A stretch of 22,916 bases of DNA from JBBDWJ01 sp040902925. GTDB taxonomy: Bacteria > Acidobacteriota > Terriglobia > Bryobacterales > UBA6623. The notes beneath the pieces are model-generated. The model was not told the origin of the DNA. It ran no database searches and was given only the letters and a program-made list of their open reading frames with translations. Shown here in pieces: positions 1-7,899 of this stretch (the stretch's first letter is position 1; every line of letters begins with the position of its first letter). The stretch is from positions 1-22,916 of the forward strand of contig JBBDWJ010000196.1 of the NCBI GenBank assembly GCA_040902925.1, given 5' to 3'. Made by a program: the position numbers and the translations under genes.

Positions 1-103
1 GTTCGAGCTCCTCCAGGCCCAGCACTTCGCCGAAGAAACGTTGGGAAGCCGCCAAATCCCGAATGGCAAACGATACATGGTGCAGTCGAACCAGAGGGAT
101 CAC
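1..103 (-). CDS. VOC/glyoxalase-family protein, N-terminal fragment
   Basis: The minus strand reads from a GTG at 101-103 off the left edge, giving about 34 residues that begin MIPLVRLHHVSFAIRDL and continue into an ASQRFFGEVLGL stretch. A His in a first beta strand followed by an 'xRDLxxSxxFFxxVLGL' helix is the typical opening of the vicinal-oxygen-chelate fold (glyoxalase I, dioxygenases and related enzymes), in which that His is usually a metal ligand. The rest lies outside the window, so substrate and subfamily cannot be assigned. The start is the first plausible one, but no strong Shine-Dalgarno sequence is visible. Confidence 0.7.
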   Translation of the reverse strand, partial: MIPLVRLHHVSFAIRDLAASQRFFGEVLGLEELE

Positions 104-259
104 GGCCAATCTCCGAAATACGAAATTTAGAGCATAGCAATCCGGGCCGCGCCAGGCGCAAACTTTCAACACATGGGTGCGGGTTCTTCCCGAACCTGGT
201 GGGATCGGTATGGCGTGAGCCAACGACACACAGCCGCGACGGCCCCGCGCCAGTTTGGC

Positions 260-1327
260 TCACGGCAGCCGGGCCCGATACAAGCTAGTGCAATACAGCA
301 GGACTTTTTCGGGCCGCTCCGGCATATAAAGCACCGTCACGACATCACCGTTAGCCCGCTCGGGGTTTCTCTCCGAGCCGCGCAGCCGGCCCTCCTGGGC
401 GTGAAGCTTGTAGCGCACCGTGTAAACGCGCGTCGCGCCCCGCCGGCGCACGCCTTCCACCACGCCCGCCACGGCCTTGCCGCGTGAAACCAGCCGCCTA
501 TGGACCCGCCGCTGCTGGTCGAATACGAATACCAATGCCCCAAGCAGGGCGGCCGCCATCCAGCGCAAACTTGCAGGCATCTCTTTCCGGTCGAGCCGCG
601 CCACAAAATTCTGCTGCGGGTTCTCCGGAAAATAGATCACCTCAAACGAATCGCCGGCGGCGACCGCATCATAGACCGCGCGCGGCACGCGCCGCGACTC
701 GCGGACCTGCGTTCCATCCGCCGTCACGAAATGATAGGCGACGTAGTAAGCAGCCTCGCCCGAAGCCGTCTCGCGTTCGGTCGTTTCGTGAACCGTCGCG
801 GTACCGGCAATACCCTCGGCCTCGAGCAGCGGCGGCACGCTCGCGGTGCGCGGCGGCGCCAGAAAAACGTAGCCGGCGACGAGCAGCACCATGCCGCCCC
901 ATAACACCGCGCTTAGCTTCCCTGTCCAGGTCAGCTTCACAGGCCGTGGCGGCGCGGCAAGCAACTCCGGTTCCAGCTTCCAACCCGATCCCGCCGCCGA
1001 CCCTGCCGCCGGGGCCGGCTCAGGCTGCGGCCGCGACAATCCCAATACGCCTCGAAACACGGCAGCCGAGCCCGCCAACAGCAAGCCGACCCCTGCCACC
1101 AGGCCGGGGCCTATTTCCGGGACGCTGCGCGCGATGAGCACCGCCCCCACCAGATCCAGGGCCGCTCCAACTACAATCCAGCCCCGTGTCACGATCCAGC
1201 CCGGTGTCACAATCCACCTCGAGCCTTGTTGCTCACCAAAGCCTCTCCACTTTTGCCTGCGCTCCCCGACGCCTGAGCGCCCGCCAGTCGCATCCGCTAG
1301 CCACGCCGCGAACCGCGCCAGGCGCAC
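260..1327 (-). CDS. DUF3592-like integral membrane protein
   Basis: The predicted protein has 355 residues with three or four hydrophobic segments: two near residues 50-95, one near 135-155 and one near 255-270. Between the last two lies a soluble region with the pattern of DUF3592 (a polar beta-rich unit with YYVAYHFVTADG, then VIYFPENPQQNFV). A second similar unit follows the last membrane segment (VYTVRYKLHAQEG, then VTVLYMPERPEKVLLY), so the fold appears duplicated. The function of this family is not known. The GTG start at 1327 leaves only 33 bp to the divergent gene at 1361. GTG codons within the WIVT repeats near residues 40-45 are alternative starts that would place the N-terminus right at the first membrane helix. 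Confidence 0.75.
   Translation of the reverse strand: MRLARFAAWLADATGGRSGVGERRQKWRGFGEQQGSRWIVTPGWIVTRGWIVVGAALDLVGAVLIARSVPEIGPGLVAGVGLLLAGSAAVFRGVLGLSRPQPEPAPAAGSAAGSGWKLEPELLAAPPRPVKLTWTGKLSAVLWGGMVLLVAGYVFLAPPRTASVPPLLEAEGIAGTATVHETTERETASGEAAYYVAYHFVTADGTQVRESRRVPRAVYDAVAAGDSFEVIYFPENPQQNFVARLDRKEMPASLRWMAAALLGALVFVFDQQRRVHRRLVSRGKAVAGVVEGVRRRGATRVYTVRYKLHAQEGRLRGSERNPERANGDVVTVLYMPERPEKVLLYCTSLYRARLP
1173..1216. repeat. 18-bp tandem repeat inside the DUF3592-like gene
   Basis: Two near-identical 18-bp units lie at 1173-1190 and 1191-1208, each shaped like ACRATCCAGCCCSGTGTC, followed by the first eight bases of a third at 1209-1216. On the minus strand they encode WIVTPG, WIVTRG and the start of WIVVGA just before the first membrane helix. 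The unit length is a multiple of three, so the array can expand or contract without a frameshift. Confidence 0.75.
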
Positions 1328-1360
1328 TGTGTCATAATCTCAGAAAACCTGCTGGGGGTC

Positions 1361-2041
1361 ATGATGATGAAGATCTGCAAGTGGGTAGCTCCGTGGCTTC
1401 TGTTGAGTTTCCTGCTGCCTTTGCCGGCGGCTGACCCGCCGGAATGGTTTGAAGCCAAGCTCAAAGACATGGAAGTCAAGGCGCGGCTGGTCCGCGACCA
1501 GCAGGAAATCACCCAACTGCTCGGCAACGATCTCGACGGCGAGTTCATCCTCGTCGAAGTGGACCTAAAGCCGCTCTACGGCGCCAAAATCGAGCTCAAC
1601 CGCGATGACTTCATGATGCGCTCCTACCGCAACAACGATACCTCGGTCGCTCAATCGCCCGACCGCATCGGCGGCGGTTCCGAGCTTGTGCTGGGCAAAG
1701 CCGAAACCCTCACCGTCGGCATCTACTCGCAGACCGGTGTGGGCATTCCGGTCGGCGGCGCACCCGGAACGGGCACCCGCCCGCGTCGCATCGGCGGGGA
1801 CGAGACGTTGTCGGGTGGCGGCGTGCAGTCCGCCGAACGCCGTGAGGTCAGCCAGCGCGACCGCGAAGGCGGCGAAGACTTGCTCAGCCTTCTGCAGTCA
1901 CGCGAGCTGCCCACCGGCGTAGTCGATGACATCGTCCATGGCTATCTCTATTTCCAGTTGAGTCCGAAGGAAAAACCCAAGCAGCTCACGCTCAATTACG
2001 ACGGCGAGGTGGGCAAGTTCCAGATCCACTTCGGTAAGTAG
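1361..2041 (+). CDS. Exported protein of unknown function
   Basis: The predicted protein has 226 residues. Three consecutive ATG codons (1361, 1364, 1367) open it. A signal peptide is clear: MKICKW, then a hydrophobic stretch LLLSFLLPLP, then an AAD cleavage region near residue 25. The mature part is soluble and polar, with a Gly/Arg/Thr-rich loop around residues 120-150 (VGGAPGTGTRPRR) between two beta-rich segments; the last (GYLYFQLSPKEKPKQLTLNY) resembles the end of an immunoglobulin-like fold. I do not recognise a family. It lies upstream of bamA on the same strand but is separated by about 385 bp holding its own promoter-like sequence, so it is probably not in that operon. A periplasmic or lipid-free envelope role is inferred only from the signal peptide. 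Confidence 0.8.
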   Translation: MMMKICKWVAPWLLLSFLLPLPAADPPEWFEAKLKDMEVKARLVRDQQEITQLLGNDLDGEFILVEVDLKPLYGAKIELNRDDFMMRSYRNNDTSVAQSPDRIGGGSELVLGKAETLTVGIYSQTGVGIPVGGAPGTGTRPRRIGGDETLSGGGVQSAERREVSQRDREGGEDLLSLLQSRELPTGVVDDIVHGYLYFQLSPKEKPKQLTLNYDGEVGKFQIHFGK

Positions 2042-2066
2042 TGGCAAGTAGTTCTGAGAGGGTCGG

Positions 2067-2081
2067 GCCGCCCTGGGCGGC
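2067..2081. other. GC hairpin after the exported-protein gene
   Basis: GCCGCC, loop CTG, GGCGGC forms a perfect 6-bp stem 26 bases after the stop codon. No T tract follows, so an intrinsic terminator is possible but weak. Apart from this hairpin and the promoter candidate at 2279-2307, I see nothing in the 2042-2425 gap. Confidence 0.3.
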
Positions 2082-2278
2082 GCATCGGCCGCTTCCGTGG
2101 CCGCGGCCCTTGGCGGTGGAAAAAACCGCGCCCACCGCTCGAGCGAGCCGTAAGCGGCAACAGCCTGTCGCGGGTTGCTTTCTGGCGCGGTGCGGCGTTA
2201 GGGTACAGTAGTTTGAACCACTTAGCACAGCCTGTCAGGCGCTAAAGGCGGAATTTACTCCGCACCGTGGCCCGCTTG

Positions 2279-2307
2279 CTGACTCCCTGCCCAAATGCAG
2301 CTACAAT
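2279..2307 (+). promoter_or_regulatory. Candidate sigma-70-type promoter for bamA
   Basis: CTGACT at 2279-2284 (four of six matches to TTGACA) and TACAAT at 2302-2307 (five of six to TATAAT) are separated by exactly 17 bases. Transcription would begin near 2314, leaving a leader of about 110 bases before the ATG at 2426. The call rests on the motif alone. Confidence 0.4.
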
Positions 2308-2425
2308 TAGGTTTTTCACTGAGATACCACTCGGCCGGGTTGAACCCACGTTCCGGATCAGTGCGTAGTAGGCCTATGTGCACAATCCGCTCCCGGGAAT
2401 CAATCAGGAAAGGAAATCCTCCTCT

Positions 2426-5400
2426 ATGATGGGCTGCCGATTCCGGCGCCTCGTCTGTGTCGGTTTTGCCTGTTTACTCTTTCTTCCTTTCGCCGCGTGG
2501 GCGCAGGAAGAGGCGAAACCCGTACAGCGCCACCCTTTCCCAACGAGCGGCATCCTCAGGTCCCCTGACTCCGGATTGCCTGGCTCGGCGGGCGGCGAAG
2601 TACTCGTGCTGGCCCAGCAGACGCGGCCCCAAACGCCTTCCCCGTTTGAACCAGTCCCGGACGCGCAGGCGCCAGCCCAGGCGCCACCCCAGGCGCCGCA
2701 GCAGCCGGCCTCGCCGTTCGAGGAGGTTCCTGACACAGCAGCCCCCCAGGAACCGTCTCCGTTCGAAGACGTTACCGAAGAGCAGCGCCCTCAGGTCGGC
2801 GATTTCATCGAAGACATCGAGTTCCGCGGCGCCCGCCGCATCACGCGCGATGCCTTGCTGGGCCGCATCTTCAGCAAGCCGGGCGACCCCTACGACAAGA
2901 ACGGCCTGCTGCGCGATTTCATGGTGCTGTGGAACACCGGATACTTCGATGATTTGCGCCTGGAAATCGAAGACGGTGAGCGCGGCAAGCTGGTGCGTTT
3001 TGTCGTCGTCGAACGCCGCGTCGTCCGTACAATCGAGTACGACGGAAACAAATCGGCGACCATCTCCGACATCCTGGAGCGATTCAAAGAGCGCCGCGTC
3101 GGTCTGAGCGTGGAAAGCCGTTACGACCCGACCGCCGTACAACGGGCCGCGGTTGTGCTCAAGGAACTGCTTGGCGAGCGTGGCCGCCAGTATGCCGAAG
3201 TCACTCCCGAGGTGCGGCAAATCCCACCGTCTTCGGTCGCCGTCAAGTTCAACATTCTGGAAGGGCCCAAGGTCAAGGTTGGCAACATCAATTTCGAGGG
3301 CAACCAGACCTTCTCGGACCGCGAGGTCCGCAACAGCATGAAGTTCCTCAAGCCGATGGGTATTCCCAAAAGCTTACTGTTCGAAAGCCTCTTCAGCAGA
3401 ACATTCGACGCGCAAAAGCTCGAAGCGGACAAGGAAATCGTTCGTAACGGCTATCAGGAGAAGGGCTTCTTTAAGGCCACGGTCACGCACCACGACCTCG
3501 ATATTCGCGACACCAAGGGCCGCAAGATATTCCCGCTGCCTTACACATTCCTGTTCCGGGGCGGCGGCAAGCGCGCCGACATCACGATGCACCTCGAGGA
3601 GGGCCGGCAGTACCGCCGCGGCAAGCTCAGTTTCACCGACGTGGAGCTGTTCCGCACGCCGGACGCCATCCTCGGGCCGGTTTTCCAGATGCGCGAAAAC
3701 GACATTTTCAATGTCAAGAGCCTGCGCGACGGCCTGGAAAACCTCAAGAAACTGTACGGCGAGTTCGGTTACATCGACTTCGTCGCCGAGCCGAGCTTCG
3801 AGTTCCGCGACACCGAGAACCCGCCGTTGATCGACCTCAACCTCTCGGTTGAGGAGGGCAAACAGTTTTTCGTGCGGCGCATCAATTTCGCCGGTAACGA
3901 CACCACGCGCGACAAAGTGATCCGCCGCGAGCTGCTGCTCGATGAAGGCGACATGTTCAACACCCGCCTGTGGGACCTGAGCGTGCTACGCCTCAACCAA
4001 CTCGGCTACTTCGAGCCCCTCAAGGAAGAAGAAGCCACCGACATCCGCCGCGATACGCGCAATGGCCTGGTCGATCTGACGATGCAGGTCAAAGAGCGCG
4101 GCAAAAACACCGTGAACCTCAATGGCGGCGTCTCGGGTTTTGCGGGCAGCTTCGTCGGCTTCGGCTACTCCACCAACAACTTCCTCGGCCTCGGGGAAAC
4201 GCTGACCTTCGAGACGCAGCTCGGCAGCCGCGAGCGCGTGCTGCTGTTCGGGTTCACCGAGCCCTACCTGTTCGACAAGCCGATTCAAGCCGGATTCACG
4301 GTTTTCACGCGGCGTTTCAGCTTCAACCAGGGCCGGGAAGCGTCGATCTTTTCGGGACAGAATCTGATTCCGCTGTTCGAGGCCCTCGGACAGGACAACT
4401 TTCTCGATTACCGCCAGAACAGCTCCGGTTTCACCACCTACGCCAGCACCCTGCTGCGGCGCAGTTTCGCGCGCGTCGGCGTCACCTATAGCTATCAGGA
4501 GGACAGGATTCAAACCTTCTCTAGCTCGGCAAACAATCTGTTCAGCTACCTGAATTTCGAAGGAGTGTCCGGCCCCAACTCGCTGCAAGGCATTACCACC
4601 AGCGAGATCACGCCGAACTACTTCTACAACACGGTGAATCACCCGATCACGCCAACCAGCGGCAAGAGCATCTATGCGAGCATGGCCATCGCTGGCTTGG
4701 GCGGCAACACGCGCTTTATCCAGCCCACCGTCGAAGCCAAGTACTTCAGGCCGCACCTCAACAGCCGAAACGTCATCGGCATGCGTTTCCTGTTTTCGTT
4801 CTTGAGCGGCTATGGCGGTAAAGTGCCGCCGCCGTTCCGCCGCTCGTACATGGGCGGCGAGAACGATATCCGAGGGTTCGACATCTGGACCGTCAGCCCG
4901 ATGGTTTGGATTCCCGACACCGCCAACGTGCCCGTTATCAACACCGACGGCACGGCGCGTCGGCAGACTTTGATCGTGGACGGCGTCGAAGAGAGCGTGG
5001 CGCTGACCCAGGAGATCCCTATCTACCGGCTCTCGTTCCCGGGCGGCGACACTCGCATGGTCTACAACCTTGAGTACCGCATCCCCTTGTTCGGACCCGT
5101 TACGGTGGCGCCGTTTTTCGACATCGGCTTCAACAAGATCATCAAAAAGGACCAAGTGCGCCTCAACCAGGGTCGCGTGGATGAGCTCAACTCTCAGTTC
5201 CCGCAGGCTGGTTTCGACCCCCAGATCCAGGTCGTGACCGGCACCGAAAAGATTCGGGCTTCCACCGGCATCGAGCTGCAGGTCATGATGCCGGTCGTTA
5301 ACGCGCCGTTTCGCTTCTACTGGGCCTATAATCCGCTGCGCACCGAACAGTTTTTGCAGCCGCCGATTGTCGCAGATCGCTCTTCGTTCCCCAACGGCAC

Positions 5401-5494
5401 CTCGTTCATCGAATCAGTAAGACCTGTGGGTCAGGCGCTGCCTTATTTCGAGGACAAGAGCACCTTCCGGTTCACGATCAGCCGTACTTTCTGA
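2426..5494 (+). CDS. bamA: Outer-membrane protein assembly factor BamA
   Basis: This is the core barrel of the machine that folds and inserts outer-membrane beta-barrel proteins. I start at the ATG at 2426 (1022 aa), not the in-frame GTG at 2378, because AGGAAA lies just upstream and a signal peptide begins there (CRFRRLVCVGFACLLFLPF, then AWAQ). After it comes a Pro/Gln-rich linker, residues about 30-125. POTRA domains fill roughly 126-540; the first begins DFIEDIEFRGARRIT and others carry VGNINFEGNQTFSD and VRRINFAGNDTTRD. The 16-strand barrel follows from about 545. The conserved lid-loop motif appears as IRGF at residues 815-818, and the protein ends in Phe (FRFTISRTF), the usual barrel recognition signal. 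The length exceeds the roughly 800 aa of proteobacterial BamA because of the linker and long barrel loops. An ompH/skp gene follows 77 bp downstream, a common pairing. Confidence 0.95.
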   Translation: MMGCRFRRLVCVGFACLLFLPFAAWAQEEAKPVQRHPFPTSGILRSPDSGLPGSAGGEVLVLAQQTRPQTPSPFEPVPDAQAPAQAPPQAPQQPASPFEEVPDTAAPQEPSPFEDVTEEQRPQVGDFIEDIEFRGARRITRDALLGRIFSKPGDPYDKNGLLRDFMVLWNTGYFDDLRLEIEDGERGKLVRFVVVERRVVRTIEYDGNKSATISDILERFKERRVGLSVESRYDPTAVQRAAVVLKELLGERGRQYAEVTPEVRQIPPSSVAVKFNILEGPKVKVGNINFEGNQTFSDREVRNSMKFLKPMGIPKSLLFESLFSRTFDAQKLEADKEIVRNGYQEKGFFKATVTHHDLDIRDTKGRKIFPLPYTFLFRGGGKRADITMHLEEGRQYRRGKLSFTDVELFRTPDAILGPVFQMRENDIFNVKSLRDGLENLKKLYGEFGYIDFVAEPSFEFRDTENPPLIDLNLSVEEGKQFFVRRINFAGNDTTRDKVIRRELLLDEGDMFNTRLWDLSVLRLNQLGYFEPLKEEEATDIRRDTRNGLVDLTMQVKERGKNTVNLNGGVSGFAGSFVGFGYSTNNFLGLGETLTFETQLGSRERVLLFGFTEPYLFDKPIQAGFTVFTRRFSFNQGREASIFSGQNLIPLFEALGQDNFLDYRQNSSGFTTYASTLLRRSFARVGVTYSYQEDRIQTFSSSANNLFSYLNFEGVSGPNSLQGITTSEITPNYFYNTVNHPITPTSGKSIYASMAIAGLGGNTRFIQPTVEAKYFRPHLNSRNVIGMRFLFSFLSGYGGKVPPPFRRSYMGGENDIRGFDIWTVSPMVWIPDTANVPVINTDGTARRQTLIVDGVEESVALTQEIPIYRLSFPGGDTRMVYNLEYRIPLFGPVTVAPFFDIGFNKIIKKDQVRLNQGRVDELNSQFPQAGFDPQIQVVTGTEKIRASTGIELQVMMPVVNAPFRFYWAYNPLRTEQFLQPPIVADRSSFPNGTSFIESVRPVGQALPYFEDKSTFRFTISRTF

Positions 5495-5571
5495 AATCCC
5501 CAATGGGTATCGAGAGCCGCTGCGGGATATGCTAGACTGAAGAAAACTTGGGCTTTGGCCGAGGTTCGCCT

Positions 5572-6165
5572 ATGAATCGACAACTTTTCCGTGGCTTGGC
5601 GCTGTCCGCTTGCTTGCTTGCCGCTTCCCCAGCGGTCTACGGCCAGCAAGTCGGCACTCCGACTAAGGTCGCCATCATCAACGTTCAGGATGCGGTCACC
5701 CGCACCCAAGAGGGCCAGAAACGGCTCGCAACCCTCCAGGAAGGCTTCCGCCCCAAGGGTGAGGCGCTAAGTGTCAAGGCGCAGGAACTCCAGACACTGC
5801 GCCAGCAGCTTCAAAAAGGCGCCAACACGATGAGCGAGGAAGCTATTCGCAATCTGCAGCGCGACATTCAACAGAAGGAACGCGATACGCAGCGCGAAAA
5901 CGAGGATCTCGAGGCCGAATACGGCCGCCAGCAGCAGGAGATTCTCAACGAGATCTTCGGCAAAGTGAAGGCCGTGATCCAGAAATACGCCCGCGAGCAA
6001 GGGTATTCGATCGTTCTTGATATCTCGTCGCCGCAGAGCCCCGTGGTCGACGCTTTCAACGAGCTCGATATCACCAGCCCGGTGATTCAGCTTTACGACC
6101 AGCAGTATCCCCAGCAGGCAGCCGCGGCGTCTTCTCCCGCCGCTGCCAAACCCGCGAATCCGTAG
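5572..6165 (+). CDS. OmpH/Skp-family periplasmic chaperone
   Basis: This family holds unfolded outer-membrane proteins in the periplasm and delivers them to BamA. The ATG at 5572 gives 197 aa and opens a clean signal peptide (MNRQLFRGLALSACLLAASP, then AVYGQQ); an in-frame TTG at 5548 would only add eight residues in front of it. The mature protein has the OmpH pattern: a short beta strand (KVAIINVQDAV), a long charged coiled coil at about residues 45-125 rich in Gln, Glu and Arg, and a closing beta strand (YSIVLDISSPQSPVVDAF). A low-complexity Ala/Pro tail ends it. Position after bamA supports joint expression, although TATGCTAGACT at 5528-5538 could give an extra -10 element. The family is clear; exact orthology to E. 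coli Skp is inferred. Confidence 0.9.
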   Translation: MNRQLFRGLALSACLLAASPAVYGQQVGTPTKVAIINVQDAVTRTQEGQKRLATLQEGFRPKGEALSVKAQELQTLRQQLQKGANTMSEEAIRNLQRDIQQKERDTQRENEDLEAEYGRQQQEILNEIFGKVKAVIQKYAREQGYSIVLDISSPQSPVVDAFNELDITSPVIQLYDQQYPQQAAAASSPAAAKPANP

Positions 6166-6171
6166 CCGGGT

Positions 6172-6190
6172 CGGCGGAGGCGCTCCGCCG
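6172..6190 (+). terminator. First of two stacked hairpins after ompH
   Basis: CGGCGGAG, loop GCG, CTCCGCCG is a perfect 8-bp stem starting seven bases after the stop codon. A run of five Ts comes about ten bases later (6201-6205), not directly against the stem, so it may protect or pause the transcript rather than end it alone. Confidence 0.5.
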
Positions 6191-6208
6191 GGCTTCAAAG
6201 TTTTTCCA

Positions 6209-6238
6209 AGGGCGTTCCAAGCCAGGGACGCCCTTTTT
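6209..6238 (+). terminator. Rho-independent terminator of the bamA-ompH unit
   Basis: AGGGCGTTCC, loop AAGCCA, GGGACGCCCT forms a 10-bp stem with one G-T wobble, and the last T begins a five-T tract. This is a textbook intrinsic terminator. The remaining bases up to the Nudix stop at 6421 hold nothing I can assign. Confidence 0.8.
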
Positions 6239-6420
6239 GCTGCTCGCTGCCCGATGGAACGACCCCGAAGCTCCCGCGTTGCGCCGGCGAGCACGATTCG
6301 TCTAAGGACCTAACCTAATACGAAGGAAGAAATACCCGGCAACAGACAGAAAAAAACCCTACTCGAAGGAGCAAACCGACTTAGACGACCCGTCTCCCAT
6401 CCCGCTACCGCGGCTCCTGG

Positions 6421-6972
6421 CTACGACGCAAGCGTCCGGCCTATCTCGCTTTCCGCGAGCCGCAACGCCGCCAGCCCCATTCCGTCGCGAAACTCGCCGT
6501 TGCGGATCATTGCCTTCAGCCGTCGAGGGCTCACTTCGTGGACGGTCATGTGCTCGGTCTCTTCGAGCCGCTGCTCGCCGCTCTTAAGGCCGGCCGCGAC
6601 AAACACGTGGCAAATCTCGTCGGAAAGCCCCGTATAGACGACGAACTCACCGGCCTTTTTCAGCCGCGCCGCGCGGTAGCCGGTTTCCTCGGCCAGTTCG
6701 GCGTGCGCGGCCTGCCGCGGCGTATTGCCCCGCGTGCCCCCGCCGGGCAACTCGTAAGCAAATTCGCGGCGCGGGTAACGGTATTGCCTCACCAGGACAA
6801 TCTTCCCCGCCGGCGTCAGCGCCACCACCATGACCGAAGGGCGCGACGAAAGATAGGTATACGGAAAACACCGTCCGCTCGCCCGAATCTCCACCTCATG
6901 GCGCTCCAACTGTATCCAACGGTTCTTGTGAACGATAGTCGAATTCACTTTTCGAAATGGATGCCGACTCAT
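6421..6972 (-). CDS. Nudix hydrolase, ADP-ribose pyrophosphatase-like
   Basis: The predicted protein has 183 residues. Nudix enzymes cleave nucleoside diphosphates linked to another moiety, typically ADP-ribose in the closest group by layout. The N-terminal strand region (IVHKNRWIQLERHEV, then VMVVALTPAGKIVLVRQYRYP) and the ELPGGG entry to the Nudix helix match that group. The Nudix box is degenerate: with G77 as the first Gly, the usual first Glu is Asn83 and the usual Arg is Ala91, while metal-binding E92, E95 and E96 with G98 remain. Catalysis is still plausible because the EExxE core is intact, but substrate or rate may differ. The gene diverges from bactofilin with 64 bp between the starts. 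Confidence 0.88.
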   Translation of the reverse strand: MSRHPFRKVNSTIVHKNRWIQLERHEVEIRASGRCFPYTYLSSRPSVMVVALTPAGKIVLVRQYRYPRREFAYELPGGGTRGNTPRQAAHAELAEETGYRAARLKKAGEFVVYTGLSDEICHVFVAAGLKSGEQRLEETEHMTVHEVSPRRLKAMIRNGEFRDGMGLAALRLAESEIGRTLAS

Positions 6973-6999
6973 AATAGTTCCCTGGAAGGTAGCAGAGGT

Positions 7000-7005
7000 T
7001 ATACT
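7000..7005 (+). promoter_or_regulatory. Candidate -10 element for bactofilin
   Basis: TATACT (five of six matches to TATAAT) lies 31 bases before the ATG at 7037, in the 64-bp divergent region. The -35 region (TTCCCT at 6978-6983, 16 bases away) is poor. GAAAGGA at 7025-7031 is a good ribosome-binding site for the start. Confidence 0.35.
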
Positions 7006-7036
7006 ATAGAGGTTTCAAAACGCCGAAAGGATTTCT

Positions 7037-7639
7037 ATGTGGGGAAAGAAAGACGAACCAGAACCGTCGCCCGTAGCGACTCCGGCTCCGCCGCAGCCGG
7101 TCGCTCCCAGACCCGCGCCCCGGGCCGCCGCGCCGCCGGCGAGTAGCGCTCCGGCGCCCGCGGACCGCTCCAATTCTTCGCAAGCACAGATCGGCAAGTC
7201 CCTGCATCTCAAGGGTGAGATCACCGGCAGCGAGGATCTCTACATCGACGGAGAGGTCGAGGGGACGGTCGAGCTCAAGGACAACAACCTGACCGTCGGG
7301 CCCAACGGCAACGTCCACGCCCATGTTCAGGCGCGCTCGATCACCGTCCTTGGCCACCTGCGTGGAAACGTTCGCGCCGGCGATAAGGTGGAAATTCGCA
7401 AAACCGGCTCGCTCGAAGGCGACCTCGCCACGGCGCGAATCATCATCGAGGATGGCGCCGTGTTTCGCGGCAGCATCGACATTGTGCAGCCCGGCCGCGC
7501 CGAACCCGACCGCAAGCCCGCGGCCCAGGCTGCCGCCCCGGCGCCGGCGCAAGCTTCCGCATCGGGAAAGGATTCCGCCGCCGCGGCGTCTCCCGCCCCG
7601 CAGACTGTTTCGACTTCCGCCAAGGGATCGGGCAGCTAG
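7037..7639 (+). CDS. Bactofilin, polymer-forming cytoskeletal protein
   Basis: Bactofilins form non-nucleotide-dependent filaments that act as scaffolds for envelope-modifying enzymes and cell shape. The predicted protein has 200 residues: a short charged N-terminus (MWGKKDEPEP), a Pro/Ala-rich disordered stretch to about residue 48, the bactofilin beta-helix at about 50-150, and an Ala/Ser/Pro tail. The core shows the repeated strand-turn pattern (LHLKGEITGSEDLYIDGEVE, VEIRKTGSLEGDL, IIIEDGAVFRGSI). The domain layout and length are typical. A methyltransferase and an exported TPR protein lie downstream on the same strand, but 260 bp separate bactofilin from the next gene, so cotranscription is uncertain. 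Confidence 0.92.
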   Translation: MWGKKDEPEPSPVATPAPPQPVAPRPAPRAAAPPASSAPAPADRSNSSQAQIGKSLHLKGEITGSEDLYIDGEVEGTVELKDNNLTVGPNGNVHAHVQARSITVLGHLRGNVRAGDKVEIRKTGSLEGDLATARIIIEDGAVFRGSIDIVQPGRAEPDRKPAAQAAAPAPAQASASGKDSAAAASPAPQTVSTSAKGSGS

Positions 7640-7899
7640 CGCGCGTTTCTGCGCCGGTCGACGCCGTGGAAAGGCGGGCCGGCGCGGCCTATCCGCGCCG
7701 GGCGCTCGAGCCGCAAGTCGGCTCAAAGTTCGTGCCAACCCGGGGACTGGAATTCGAGCGCACCGCCGACTGCGGCAATCCCACGGTCGCGGCCCCGTCG
7801 GTGGCCGGTCTCGACGCGGGTGATCTTCAGCCGCCATGCGGCCTGTCAGCCCAGGCTGCGTGGAGTGGAGCCTTTCGCGGAACTGTTGAACGCTAACCT

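Noticed and set aside
3986..5155. A 389-aa minus-strand ORF opposite bamA
   Set aside because: It overlaps the BamA barrel completely and shows only low-complexity residues expected from the opposite strand.
7004..7837. A minus-strand ORF across bactofilin
   Set aside because: The bactofilin frame has clear domain homology; the opposite ORF is Arg/Gly-rich noise.
7666..7896. A 76-aa plus-strand ORF between bactofilin and the methyltransferase
   Set aside because: No domain pattern, no ribosome-binding site and irregular composition; treated as intergenic.
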